Source: Phellopilus nigrolimitatus
Taxonomy: Eukaryota; Basidiomycota; Agaricomycetes; Hymenochaetales; Hymenochaetaceae
Direction: 5' to 3'
DNA length: 64,000 nucleotides
Assembly (NCBI GenBank): GCA_021029095.1
Contig: JAJOHG010000062.1
Coordinates: 97,564-161,563 of the forward strand
Shown here: positions 43,730-54,540 of the stretch, piece after piece
Layout: each line of letters opens with the position of its first letter
How positions within the stretch are numbered: position 1 is the stretch's first letter
The notes under the pieces: model-generated
What the model was told of the DNA's origin: nothing
Seen by the model: only the letters and a program-made list of their open reading frames with translations
Databases searched by the model: none
Made by a program: the position numbers and the translations under genes

Positions 43730-46700
43730 GTGTGTCGACGAGCTTTCTAGTCGAGTTGAGAATCGTTTAGACAAGCTCAGTCACAGAGCCACAATGGCTC
43801 AGCGGACGACGATTCAACATATCCTATCGGGAAACATGAGAAAAGCGTACCTTTGCTTTGATTTTCTCTTAGACTTGAGGTATGTACTGGATTATTTTTC
43901 CTTCAATCTCGCGCGAGGGGACTGAGGGTTTGAATTTTGACAGCGATCCTTCAATATCTGTCCAAGTAAGTGCGATGTCAAGCTCAGGATCTCTAGGTTC
44001 ATCTTGGGGCTTCGTAGTGCACCAGCTGGTAGTTTCAACCTGTCGAGGAAGATAGAAATCCACCGTTGCTTAGACCTGTGGTGCGGACTTGCAGCTCAGT
44101 ACCATCGCCCCTGCGCGGAGTTGCACGAGTATCGATCTCAAAGGAAACTCGACAAGCAACGCCGCATAACTCGCGGTTTCAACGCAAGGAAGTTCCTTTC
44201 ATCTTGCTGGTTGACGGGCTGTTTCAACAGGCGAACCGCACGATGGCCGATTCCCTACACTTCGGTGAGCATTCCCTCTTGTCGTCTAGCCAACTTGCAG
44301 CTCAGTACCATCGCCCCTGCGCGGAATTCCATGAGTATCGATCTCAAAGGAAACTCGACAAGCAACGCTGCATAACTCGCGGTCTCAGCTCAAGGAAGTT
44401 CCCTTCGTCTTGCTACTTGACGGGCCGTTTCAACCAGTCAAGTTGCTTGAGCTGGAAAGTAGACGACTCCCTGCACGCGACTTCGGTGAGTATTCTCTTA
44501 TGCCGTCTAGCCAATATTCTGTACTCACTCAATCTGCAGACGCCAGGCAACATCGCAAAGACAGTGATTCAAGTCGTTTCGTGTTGGGTTATCAAGCATT
44601 GGCCATGCGGAAAGTCTCAAGCATCGAACATATTGTGTGTCTGTCTATTGTTATTGTTATTCAGAAGTCTAACTCCATCTACAGGATACATACCGTAATA
44701 GCAATCAGCTCGACGAATTAGTTCAGAAAGTCCCAAACTACTTACCGACGTCTACTCTATCATTGGTCTATCATCTATGTACGTATCTCCTGGGGTTTCT
44801 CTAGTGATACCTAAGCTCATCTTTTGTAGCGTCATCCTACTAGATGGCGAGATAGCCGGAGATGGCAAGATGGCGAGGACGCTCCAAATGCTGAGGTTAG
44901 TTCGCATCCGGGATACTTTCTCTACGATGCTAAAAGTGAACGGTCTGTGTAGCAGAGTTGTGAGTGAACTCGATTACTCTCTCGACGTTGAAGATTCGCA
45001 CCTTTACTCCGCCAGTCAAAGGTAAGCACTCGAGCCTGTCTTGGATTCTACGATGGCTCTTTATCGTAAACTTGCACCTTCAGTTCCCTAGATGGTCCAA
45101 GCTACCATAATCCGTGATCGATGGCCGCGCTTTATCCAGCAGACAGCAATGGCAGGTCACTATTTTGTTTTTCTAAGCTACGCTATATTGATAAGAAATT
45201 AGGCCGAAACCAAAGGACAAACTCACTAACTTCACCGTGAACGCCGTCCAGCACCCTTCTGCGAGGTCCACATTAGCACCATACGGGCTCCATGGCTGAA
45301 GTGCATTGTCGAGGCTTCTGGTGAGTCAAAATTCCGCGAGCGGCGAGCCTTGCTTGATTGATTTCTTTCTCGAAGCCGACTGAGCTCGACAATGACGGCA
45401 AAGGAGCGCAGATGTACCGAGCACAGGATATACGACGAAGCAAGCCAGATCCAAGATATCTTTTTTAAGCAGAATTTGCAGCTGATTGCGCTGCGGCCAG
45501 CTCATCATCGGTGTCACGTCCGCGTGTCGTGACGCCGCATAGTCCCGATCATTCCCTCTCCCGTCGACGACGACTCCGATCTGAGCACGATGGCGGGCGT
45601 GTACACCTTAAGGACCGAACTGTACGGGTCTCCATATCTTTTTGGAATCTGGTCCGAGAATTGTATCCGCTGGAACGCTCACAATGTTTGACGTCGTCTC
45701 GCCGCAAGTACACTGCGTCCAGTCAGTTGGTAGTCCATCCCGAGATCCTCTTGACGTGCGGCATGTTTCGAAGGCAAGGGATAAGACCGATACTTGTGGA
45801 AGCTTAGACTCAATCGCTCGATTCATCGTGAAGTTATTTGATACCTCTTCGACATCTACCGTTCTTCCGATCGTTGACGAGTTTTTTCGCGTCCTCCTAA
45901 TTTGCGTCATGTATTGTTTCCCAACCTACTTCATCAAAATGGCTTCACTTTCGTGGATACCTTGCTCTGTTGATATACATGCCAGCCTTCATTCTTCTGG
46001 TCTTTGTTTCTTACCATCGTCTCGAGCTGAAGCGACACCCAAGGCAGCTTCCAAGGTTCGGATGACCATGGCCATCATATTCGATGGACGTTCTACTGCT
46101 TCCGCACTCACCACCTGCCAAGCTCTTATCACGGACTTTGCAACCGATGTTTTCTCTCGCCTTCTCGTCGGTCCACTAGAGCAAAATCTTAGAACATTGG
46201 ACATAAGGCGCTACTGTTTTCTTCACGCAGTGTTCGCGTTTTTGTAGAGCAAGAGATGGTCACGTAATCTCATTCCTTTCGTCTACTCCTCGACCTGCTT
46301 GATTGTCGAGCTCTTTCGCTACATGGCCAGTGCGGATATCAGTCGTGCTCTTGATACCCAGTTCTGATTGGACAAGGTATGTTATTCTATTTGAATCTAC
46401 TTGGCTATAATTCTCATATTTCACTGATCATGCAGACGTACGGCATGGTTGTGACGGCATCAGCGGGGTACTGCGAGATTGTTTTGCGCAAGAGCAGAAC
46501 TCGGATTCTGCCGCGGTTCGTTCATTCGACACCAAAGTCCGCTCTCCTATTCCGGTTCTAATATTCCCTATTTGTCCCAGCTTCATATGACCTATCGGAA
46601 CTTGAAGGAGAGGATCAACGCATCGAACGCCTTTGATACCGCGTGCGCAAGTGATAGGCTCAGCACAAGTGAAGAAATCAAACATTACACAAAGATTGAT

Positions 46701-46735
46701 GACCGCGACTATGATCGGGAAATATTGATATGAAG
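43730..46735 (+). pseudogene. Region D, unit 4: degenerate multi-exon gene with an extra insertion
   Basis: It is identical to unit 3 up to 46391, including the 196-bp tandem duplication (starts 44101 and 44297). Beyond the palindrome it carries an extra segment of about 143 bp (46438-46580), bounded by GT and AG, that is absent at this point from units 1, 2 and 3. Conserved D sequence (TYRNLKERINASNAFDTA) then resumes. The 3' part of D and gene C are missing. Confidence 0.5.
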
Positions 46736-46913
46736 AAAAGGAAAAAGAAATGCGGATAGTGAGAATGCGAAGGGAAGAAAAGAAAATAGAGGAAAAGGAG
46801 CAGGGGCACGTGATGGAGGGAAACTCAGTCAACGATTTAAAACATCGATCGAGGACAACGAGGAGTGGAATATGGAGGTCGACCAAGGAGGAAGGGACGG
46901 TTCAGCCAGATCG

Positions 46914-47780
46914 CTAAGCCGATACGCACAAGAGGACCTCCGCGCTCCCTCTTATGTTCCGTGACCATCCTTTCTTCTCGCACGCGAGCACGCACTCATT
47001 GTTGAGCGGAAGGCGTTTCAGCCTACGCAAGAATGAGTCCTGGCGTTCATATCCGTCCTCCTGGAAAGAACAGCCCCACTGCCCGCGTCCGCACGCACAG
47101 AAGTATCGCCCGCCGCCGTGCGTTCGCTCATGCCTGCTGAGAGAGCGGCTAGTGTCATATGTTGCTCCGCATCCCTCGTGTTCGCATGTGAAGACTGGCC
47201 CAGTTGAGATGGGCGCACGTCTCTTCGTGCTGCTGATCCGTATGCTGATAGAGGACTTGGTCTTCTTCTGATTTGAGGAAGTGTTACCACAAGCACGAGA
47301 AGCGGAGGACACAGGGCGTGGCACGGCGATGCTTTGTTGCTTTTGGATGCTAACTGGTTCCAGCAGCAAGTCGAGAGCTGGACCAATAGATGAAGACACC
47401 GTCCAATCGCCAGAGCTTGGGAAGATGTGCTCTTCCTGCCATAGTCGAGGAAACTCTGGACGGGTGTCGAAAGGAGACGGCGGCGTTAACAAGAGCATCC
47501 TCGGGTCCACTGTGTATGTGTGATTGAATGATGCGAGGGCAAAATCAGCTGTGTCCATTGGCGGAGAGTCTGGCGAAAAAGTTGCCGTGTGCGGTGAATG
47601 CGATAGCTCCGGCGTGCAGATGGGGGAAAGTGAACGTCCTGCACACATCGGCTCCGATGCTTCTCTTAAAGAGTTAAATATGTCTGTATCTGACCCGCTT
47701 TCTGAGGAACTAGAAAGCATGCTGCTGTCGAACGGGTATCTCCCGAAATCGCCCAAAATGTTGAAGTCTTCATATGACAT
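46914..47780 (-). CDS. Gene B paralogue outside the units: C2H2 zinc-finger protein
   Basis: One exon gives 288 residues from MSYEDFNILGDFGRYPF; a longer in-frame start at 47879 is possible. The N-terminal half is Ser/Pro-rich and diverged from the unit 4 copy. The finger CEHEGCGATYDTSRSLSRH then ERTH keeps all ligands (C-X4-C-X12-H-X3-H). The C-terminal Cys-rich region (FCACGRGQWGCSFQEDGYE, CVLACEKKGWSRNIRGSA) is well conserved. This pattern, conserved finger and C-terminus with a drifting N-terminus, supports a functional DNA-binding module. It may be the ancestral or a long-diverged copy, as no A, D or C gene accompanies it. Confidence 0.82.
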   Translation of the reverse strand: MSYEDFNILGDFGRYPFDSSMLSSSSESGSDTDIFNSLREASEPMCAGRSLSPICTPELSHSPHTATFSPDSPPMDTADFALASFNHTYTVDPRMLLLTPPSPFDTRPEFPRLWQEEHIFPSSGDWTVSSSIGPALDLLLEPVSIQKQQSIAVPRPVSSASRACGNTSSNQKKTKSSISIRISSTKRRAPISTGPVFTCEHEGCGATYDTSRSLSRHERTHGGGRYFCACGRGQWGCSFQEDGYERQDSFLRRLKRLPLNNECVLACEKKGWSRNIRGSAEVLLCVSA

Positions 47781-47880
47781 CTTGCAGATGGTGATAAAGT
47801 AAGTGATAGAGGGTGTAAGGGCGAATTGTTGTATAACAACAGCCAATACGTCGTCAGTTATACTCATTTTGCTGTCCAAG

Positions 47881-49900
47881 CGGAAAGTGTGGCTGGAAGG
47901 CAGTATATAAAAGGCAATGTCGCGTGCTTTGATGGAATGAAATGGTGACTAACCATCTAAGATGGAGCGTCAATGCGCCATGCTATGCGCTAAAAAGGAA
48001 ATAATTGCATAACATGGGCTTAACAAACAACGCACGCTTACTGCGCAACTGGATTGATGCGCTTAGAGCTTGAAGATCTCATCTCGCAGAACTGCCGCAT
48101 TATCGACTAATAGGATAGTTTTGAGGAATCGTGCCTATGTGATTTGAAGACACGATGGTAAACATACAGTTGCTGGCTTACATGCCAGGGACTGCAAATA
48201 TCATTGGTGGATCGATCTTCACTGCGAGCATGGAGATTCAACTACACTTTAAAACTGGCGAATCCGCGTCGAAAGTACACGGCGCGCCTTCAACCACATC
48301 CACCTCAACTCGGGCCCTCATGAGCTGGGCGGACGTGAGCCTGCTCCAAGTCGGTAAGTGATGTGTTGTTCGAGGAGATTGCTCGCTATTGTGGCTAAGT
48401 ATCTGCACTAGTCGCAGAGGCACTCTTTCGTAACAAGAGGTGAAGCTTCTGCTCGCTGTAACCGATTCGGAGGAGCTCTTATCCACTATCACTCTACAGC
48501 AGCAGCCAGGAGTATTTAATGTTAGGATCCTTCGGCACCTCATATTGAAACTACCGGTGTGCGGATAGTCTTTCCAGACGAACACACGAACCCGTTCTTA
48601 TGCAAGCGCTTCCAGACAACCCCCAACGAACTCTCCCGTCTCCCTTTAGCACACCATCTCTGTCCCCTCCTCAAATTCGACGACACCTTCAGCGTCCTCT
48701 GAGCCTGAGCTCTGCGGCGGGAAAAGTACTCAAGGGGCGATGAAATGCTTCCGTACATATATCGATAGATTCGATCCCGGAGACAAGTACAATGGCCACC
48801 ATAAGGACAATTCCCGCACGGAGAGACCGAGCGAAAAAAGAGCTGGTGCATAAAAGAAATTGAAACCGAGACTCTCAAGGCTCCGGGAAAGAAAGATAAT
48901 CCTCTCCAATCCAGGCGCGTTGCCGCTATGGATACCCAACCATCGTATTCTTGGTACCGCTCACAGCCAGTATCCTTCTCAGATCTATAGCTGTGGCATT
49001 CGCTTCGTATATCAAGGATTATTCAGGCCTCGACGTCAGCCAACAATGCAAAGAGACCGATGATGCGTACAATGTCCCCTGTCAAACGCCGTCACTAACG
49101 TCAGCAATTCCGGCACTAGACCACCTCGTCGGCTCAGAACAAGCCGCCTAGCTAGCCTGCTCTTGATCTCGCATTTCTTGCGCCGGACGCAGAGTGAACA
49201 CAGGAGGCTCCTCGGCACAAGACCTCCCCGATGGAAACTACTTGACCAGGCACTGCAATCCCCTTTCAAACTCGGTTCTTGGTTTTCGTTTCAGGCTAGC
49301 GAATGACGAGAATGACTCTAAGGGGAGATATGCAAAGAGACCATCGGAGTTCCTGAGGTAGGGGAGAGTCCGCGATATGTGCTCTGACCGCGAAACACTG
49401 AATCGATTCTTATATTAACGGGTTTCATTTCAACAACATTACAAAACTCCATTATTCGACATTATTGAACGAGGAATGTTGCTCTTGTGTCGTTAGCATG
49501 GAATGGGAACCGCATATAATACTTCCTTTGACCACCCCAATTATCTTCCTTTGTAAGCTGAAACATCATTTCTCTTTGCTATCAGCCCTTTCTTTCGTCC
49601 TTTCTTTCCTTAACGTTTTCTAATATCATCTTGTGCTTCCGATCTCACTTATCAATATGAATTTGTAGATCCAGTTTGCATTTTTTTTGCTCTGCAATTA
49701 TCAGCAAGCTTGTTGATATGCTTTTAAAAGGCGCATGAAGAAGTAACGGGTGATACGAAAAAGTTGACCGCCAATATTAAGTCAAACTTTGTAATTCTTG
49801 TTGACTTTCGACCTTAACCCCCCGTTTTATTCCGTGAAGGTTGAGCTTCTATATCCCGCGAAACCTTTGTCCTTTCTCAACATTGCGACACTTTCCGGCC
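47881..49900. other. Long intergenic stretch without a convincing gene
   Basis: The sequence is of mixed composition and AT-rich after 49380. Short open frames such as 48155-48361 are unsupported by introns, repeats or recognisable motifs. It probably contains the promoter of the B paralogue on the left and of the acidic-protein gene on the right. I see no RNA gene or repeat. Confidence 0.4.
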
Positions 49901-50062
49901 TTTCTTTCTCCTCGATGCCGCGGAACAAAGGGGATTCTTTTCGAATGGTGGAAGTACCGCGTGAAAGGGAGGCAAGGGCAGGCAAGGCGCGTCTTTGTAC
50001 GGATGATTCTCAGAGAGCCTCCTTTCTCATTGAGCTCTCGTGTGTGTTAGGGCGCCTCGCAG

Positions 50063-51190
50063 GTGAGCCACTCTCAAAGGATATATTTTTTACGTTGGAC
50101 TGAACTTCTCGTGCTCCAACTGCCTAAGGATACGGACAAGCATATCAAAGACATGGATGAGATCAAGCAAGAAGAAGCCATCCCTGCTCGCGCAGCGCAT
50201 CCTTCATCTACGCGCGTAATTCCTCGGGATGTTCTACCCTTTTCGAGCAGGTCGGTATCTCCTGATTCAGAGGACAACGATTATGAGGATGAGACGGCCG
50301 AAAGCGAATCGCTCGCGTCCGACTCTCCGTCCGACTCGCAATCCGACCTGCCATCCGACTCGGAGCCATCTGACTCACCATCTGACACCGAGTCGACAGC
50401 TTCAGGCTTTGTCCCCGACGCCGTTCAGGACGCGGTTCCCGCTTTCCCAGCTACGTTCGAGGATCGTTTTGCTTTCTGGAAAGTCATCCGAGACCAAAGA
50501 CGCGAAGAGGCCGAGGCGGCCACGTCCTCCTCAAGTATGCCTGAAACTGATGCTGAAGACGAGAATGCTTCGCTCGCCGGAGACGAGGACGCTTCGCTCG
50601 CTGAAGAGCGCGAGACGGCGGTCCCTGCTGTTGCACCTGAAGAGTCGCCAGCGCCTTCGAAACATTCCAGCCCACAGTACCCGACCCCTGTCGAGCTGAA
50701 AAGAAGCGACGATTCATCGTGCTATAGGCCTGCGGAGCCGGAGGAGGAGAAGGAGAGTCAGTGTGCCGCCCGGCGAGCGCAGGACGGGCAAGCGCCATTT
50801 GAGAAACTTCAGACACGGAGTGCGGTCCCGGCACCGCGTACAGATGCCGTTCCTTCGCAAATTGAGCAATGCTTTCTTCAGACGCTGCAGAACGCACTCC
50901 TGGCCGCGGAGCAGTCATCCAATACCGGAGTACATCCTGGCACGGCTTCGGTTGTTCCGGCAGCAACAGCACAAGGAATAAGGTTCGGCACGCTGCATAT
51001 CGGGACATTTCATGCAGGAAGCGTTGGAAGGACTGTTACTTTCTCTCTGGGGGAAGGTCACCCTCGTCTCGCTGAAGGCCGCTCCTCCCACCCGGCCGAG
51101 CAGCGCCAGCGCGCGGTCTCTTCATCTGGAGGCGAGGTCATGTCCGAAAAACGGCGAGGGAAACAGCCAATGCGTGGGCCGCAAGACTGA
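50063..51190 (+). CDS. Acidic Ser/Asp-rich protein of unknown function
   Basis: An open frame of 375 codons; the ATG at 50153 (MDEIKQEEAIPAR) is an alternative and perhaps better start. It has a dense Ser-Asp-Pro repeat (SDSPSDSQSDLPSDSEPSD) followed by a Glu/Ala-rich region with two similar ENASLAGDEDASLAEE segments. A more structured part follows (QIEQCFLQTLQNALLAAEQ, FGTLHIGTFHAGSVGRTV), then a basic end (SEKRRGKQPMRG). No domain is recognised. An upstream exon starting MPRNKGDSFRMVEVP at about 49916 could belong to it, but I found no splice that keeps the frame. Composition suggests a disordered nuclear or cytosolic protein. Confidence 0.55.
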   Translation: MSHSQRIYFLRWTELLVLQLPKDTDKHIKDMDEIKQEEAIPARAAHPSSTRVIPRDVLPFSSRSVSPDSEDNDYEDETAESESLASDSPSDSQSDLPSDSEPSDSPSDTESTASGFVPDAVQDAVPAFPATFEDRFAFWKVIRDQRREEAEAATSSSSMPETDAEDENASLAGDEDASLAEERETAVPAVAPEESPAPSKHSSPQYPTPVELKRSDDSSCYRPAEPEEEKESQCAARRAQDGQAPFEKLQTRSAVPAPRTDAVPSQIEQCFLQTLQNALLAAEQSSNTGVHPGTASVVPAATAQGIRFGTLHIGTFHAGSVGRTVTFSLGEGHPRLAEGRSSHPAEQRQRAVSSSGGEVMSEKRRGKQPMRGPQD

Positions 51191-51705
51191 GGAACCCGAA
51201 GCTTGAGAGGAGAGAAAGAGTAGAAAGAGAAAGCACTGACGCGAAACATGACCTCTTAATCACTTCTCGTCCCCTTCGTGAACAATTCATCGCCGATTCC
51301 CTATCCTGTATGCCTTTGTCTCGAGCCACTTTATCAGACCTGCTTTTCGGATTTTCATGAATTTCTACAGAATGTGTGAATGTATTTTTGAAGCTGCTCA
51401 ACTACAAATTGGTTGATTTTGCGATTTGAGAACACTAACGATATAACCAGCGAAAAGAATGCTCGTGTAACATACACCGCTCCGCTAACAGTCGGATGTC
51501 CCAGGAAAGGAATGATCTAACACAGCATCCGAGGATTCTCGTGTTGGCAGTGCCAGTGCTATGGTAGATGCGATGCTGTGAAAGTCGAATGACGTCTGAC
51601 ACAACTATAAAAAGTGAATTGCAAGATGGAGACGAACGGAGTAGAGTGCATTGTAAACGTGTCCCATGAGAGCCAAGAAAAGAATTACATGCTGGGTATA
51701 CATAG
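51191..51705. other. Intergenic region up to the inverted-repeat element
   Basis: Single-copy sequence, probably the 3' region of the acidic-protein gene. No coding region is seen. Confidence 0.4.
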
Positions 51706-52690
51706 CACTTCAGGCACCCCCCTACAGAGGACCTATTAGGTATAACTCTCCCCAAGAGGGTTTGGCCTACTAGGTCCCCTTTTTCAGTGGCATTCCCAAG
51801 GGGTGTGGGTTTTCCCAGAGGTCTGGATTTTCCCAATTTCGGGAATTCCCCAGACTGATCTCAGGGTCTCTGGGAAAACCCAGCCATGGGTAATCCCATA
51901 GCTTGTCACTGGCTGTCAGGGGGTCCTGGTTTGGGAATTCCCCAATAAATAGACCTAATTATAGCAGGTTTTTCTTTGCTGCATAGCATACATATACTGG
52001 ATTCTATAGTACCAATTAGAGCCCAAACCACAGTTTGAACTGGTCTGGGCCACCAGGGGTTTAGTACAAACTTGGTCAGAGGCAGGTCAATTCAGGGGCC
52101 AGTCATGACATAATTCCTCTGATAAAATACAGGGAGTTAAGCCACAATGTATATACAGGCTTTCTTTTTACTGTGCATGTCAATATGCCGTATCACAGGG
52201 ATAAGTTTTCTTTCTAAAACTCTTATGGTAAACTTGCAGTCATATTGCATAGGCTCATTTTAGAATAGTATAAAAGAAAACATGTTGGATTGCACAACTT
52301 ATATCCTAAGATACAGATAGCATTATCCTGACTGTACGGCACTATACAATTTTACTATGTGGTTATATGTAGTTATATGAGGTATTTACAAGCTCGGGAA
52401 CTCCCAGCATGGGTATTCCCAAGATTGGGAAATCCCAGCATGGACATTCCCAAGGTTGGGAACTCCCAAGACTGGGAACTCCCAAGACTGGGAACTCCCA
52501 ACATGGACATTCCCAAGACTGGGAACTCCCAACATGGACATTCCCAAGATTGGGAACTCCCAAGACTGGGAATTCCCAGCAAGGGTATTCCCAAGTTTGG
52601 GAGATCCCAGCTTGGGAAATCCCAGCTAGACAAAGCATACTTAGGATAAGTCTTTCACACCTTAAGATTCAATGTATTATAACAAGACAA
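51706..52690 (+). repeat. Left terminal inverted repeat
   Basis: It matches 57975-58984 in reverse. Its outer part is rich in GGGAA and TTCCC words. Its middle has AT-rich sequence (GCATAGCATACATATACTGG), and its inner part is an array of GGGAA-TTCCC palindromic words at about 52389-52620. Only single substitutions and small length changes separate it from the right copy in the parts compared. Confidence 0.85.
52389..52620. repeat. Array of GGGAAYTCCC-like palindromic words (left)
   Basis: About a dozen tandem words of the type TTGGGAACTCCCAA or TGGACATTCCCAAG, spaced at roughly 15-20 bp. The right repeat has a shorter and differently phased array at about 58063-58296, so repeat number varies between the two ends. 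Such sub-terminal arrays could be transposase binding sites (inference). Confidence 0.8.
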
Positions 52691-53399
52691 TATTACAGGT
52701 GGGTGTAGGAGCCGAACAAGATTACCTGGGTGCTAATTACCATGTTTCCAGAATTTATGGTAATTTTAAAGTTTCACTGTTCTAATCGGCAGTCCCGGCA
52801 CTCCGGTATGAGACCCTGGCCTACGGTGGGCAGTTGCACAATGCTGCCTTTTCTTGTTATAGGAATTATTTGTATTTATAATATCATTGCCCACCTAGCG
52901 GGTCGTAAAATCAGTCTAGGCCAATTCAGGACACCACCCCCGATTGATCACACCCTTGCTTTTTTTGGCGGCTGGCCAACGCGATCCCGACGCGTATCAC
53001 GTTGTTCCCCGACGCTCCCGCCGCGACAGCGAGCTTTGCTTTTTTTCCTGTTTGCTTTTGTATTTTTGTTACCTATCCATTCTGACTATAATACTGCAAG
53101 AATTATTCATTTACGCTATACGTTCTAAAAGGGGGCGGGGAGCGCTCGCTCACCCGCCCACCGCCACCAGCCACCTGGCTTGCGCATCGCGTCGGGCCCT
53201 CGCACTTGTTCACCCCGCCCGTTCACCCCGCCCGTTCACCCCGCCGCCTGCTGCGTGTTGTCCTGCATTTTTGTGTGTCGTCCCACATTTCTGCGCTCGC
53301 CGCCCGTCCCCTACGCTCCCTGACCAACCCGCCAACTCTTGCTATGGTCTTCGCGTACGGGTTGAGACGGGAAAGTACACGCTTGTTGGTAAGCGGGTT

Positions 53400-54190
53400 C
53401 TTGTGCTGCGTCCAAAGCACTTGTGGATCTTCGGGCCCGCGGGGCGTACAATGGCCTGGATCTCCGAACTGTTGATGGGGCATGTAACGTCGGGGTTAGC
53501 GATCTTGGCGGTTGAGAGGAAGTAGTCCTTCTTCTGGACGGCGGCGGTGTCGAACGTGCCGAAGACCTCGTCGAGGTGAGCAAACGCGCTCTCGGCCCAG
53601 ATGACGAAATGCCCGAGATAGCCACCCGGCGCGGGCTGGAGGAGGTCAAGGCGCGTGACGTTGACGAGCTCGACACCGGGGAGGTTGCGAAACGTCTTGA
53701 CGATGCCGTTGTCCTCGGAGTAGACGACAAGAAAACCACGGCGGTGGCGGTGGCGGCGGTTTCGCAGCTTGCCCCTGCCCGCGCGGAGCTTGCGGGAGGA
53801 GACCTTCTGCACGTCGGCGTACGCACCGAGCGCGGTGAGGAGCACGACGGCCCTGGTGAGCGACTCGGCGGCGGCGACGACGAGGGGCACCTCCTCGACT
53901 TGCTCGATGCGGTGGCCGCGCGTCCTCGCGCGCACGGGGAGCGTGGAGGCGGTAAGCGCGGAGACGACGGCAAAGCGGCGCTGGTTCTGGTACCAGACCG
54001 CGGTCGGCGCGAACATGCGCTCGCCGCGACACATGTTGCCGAAGGCAGCCTGGCCGGAGCGGTGCATGCCCGAGCCGCCGACGCGCGGGATACGCGCGAC
54101 GGCGTGGTCTGTGCCCCAGGACTCGGCGCTGGTCTAGTGGCCGACCTTCTTGCTCACCGCGTACGGCTGGCGCTTGTTCTTTGCAACGCT
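53400..54190 (-). pseudogene. RPL4: Captured fragment of 60S ribosomal protein L4 (uL4), broken
   Basis: Reading on the minus strand from about 54190, the text is AKNKRQPYAVSKKVGH, an in-frame stop, then TSAESWG, ARIPRVGG, RSGQAAFGNMCRGERMFAPT, RGHRIEQVEEVPLVV, LGAYADVQKVSSRKLRAG, YSEDNGIVKTFRNLPGVEL, LLQPAPGGYLGHFVIWAES and VRPAGPKIHK. These are the diagnostic central blocks of eukaryotic uL4. Residues between MFAPT and NQRRFAVVSAL are lost, and the N- and C-terminal ends are absent. It lacks introns in this part and cannot encode a working protein. A normal host uL4 gene must exist elsewhere. Confidence 0.85.
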
Positions 54191-54329
54191 CTCTGGAGTC
54201 ACCGTCAGGAACCGGTTCTTTCACTTGCAAAAGCCGTTGGGTAAAAAACGTACTGTGCACCTGCTGGACGACGTCCAGACGGATGGGCTTCGTCAGAACA
54301 GCCGGAAAGAGCGACAGCGAGCGGGTGGC

Positions 54330-54540
54330 GACGATGCACCGCTACAGTTCGCCGGCGTCGCGATCCCGACGAGGTCGGACCCATGTGCTCGTTCAACGAG
54401 CTTGCGTGTAAGCGATCTGGGAAGTGAATACGCACGAGCATACGTGTCGTCGCACTGAGCGACACGGACGTGCCGCTGCAGTTCGTCGACGTCGCGATCC
54501 CGACGATCAAGGTGCGCTGCGCGGTCGGCCACACACGCAA
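54330..54540 (+). pseudogene. Captured fragment of 40S ribosomal protein SA/S0 (uS2), broken and partly duplicated
   Basis: In one frame about 54439-54530 read VVALSDTDVPLQFVDVAIPT, close to the eukaryotic uS2 signature that precedes the WW-LAREVLRL region. That following region is replaced by unrelated sequence. Just upstream (about 54336-54375) a second, weaker version (DDAPLQFAGVAIPT) is found, so the fragment was duplicated in tandem. It is too short to be functional. Confidence 0.65.

Larger units (their letters stand above)
41298..46391 (-). repeat. Right arm of the 5,094-bp perfect palindrome
   Basis: Reverse complement of 32378-37471. Gene A, the A/D promoter, the 196-bp duplication within D and the 201-codon open segment of D all coincide exactly under the mirror relation. 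Confidence 0.9.
39155..46740 (+). repeat. Duplicated multi-gene unit 4 (B-A-D; C absent)
   Basis: It starts at the CATGCGCGGGCCTTGTTTG landmark, like unit 1, but without A' next to it. It contains the only intact B gene inside a unit, intact A and degenerate D. It ends near 46740, before gene C. Its middle is the right palindrome arm. Confidence 0.85.

Noticed and set aside
1855..46740. Interpretation of the units as LTR retrotransposons or as a Starship-type element
   Set aside because: No reverse transcriptase, integrase or tyrosine recombinase motifs and no long terminal repeats are seen; the unit ends are not flanked by obvious target duplications.
48155..48361. 68-codon frame as a possible exon
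   Set aside because: No consistent splice partners and no recognisable motif; composition alone does not support it.
52389..52620. Possible CRISPR-like array
   Set aside because: The words are short palindromes without unique spacers of constant length, inside a eukaryotic inverted repeat, with no cas genes.
53576..54244. 222-codon plus-strand frame
   Set aside because: It is antisense to the uL4 fragment, whose minus-strand reading matches a known protein over many blocks.
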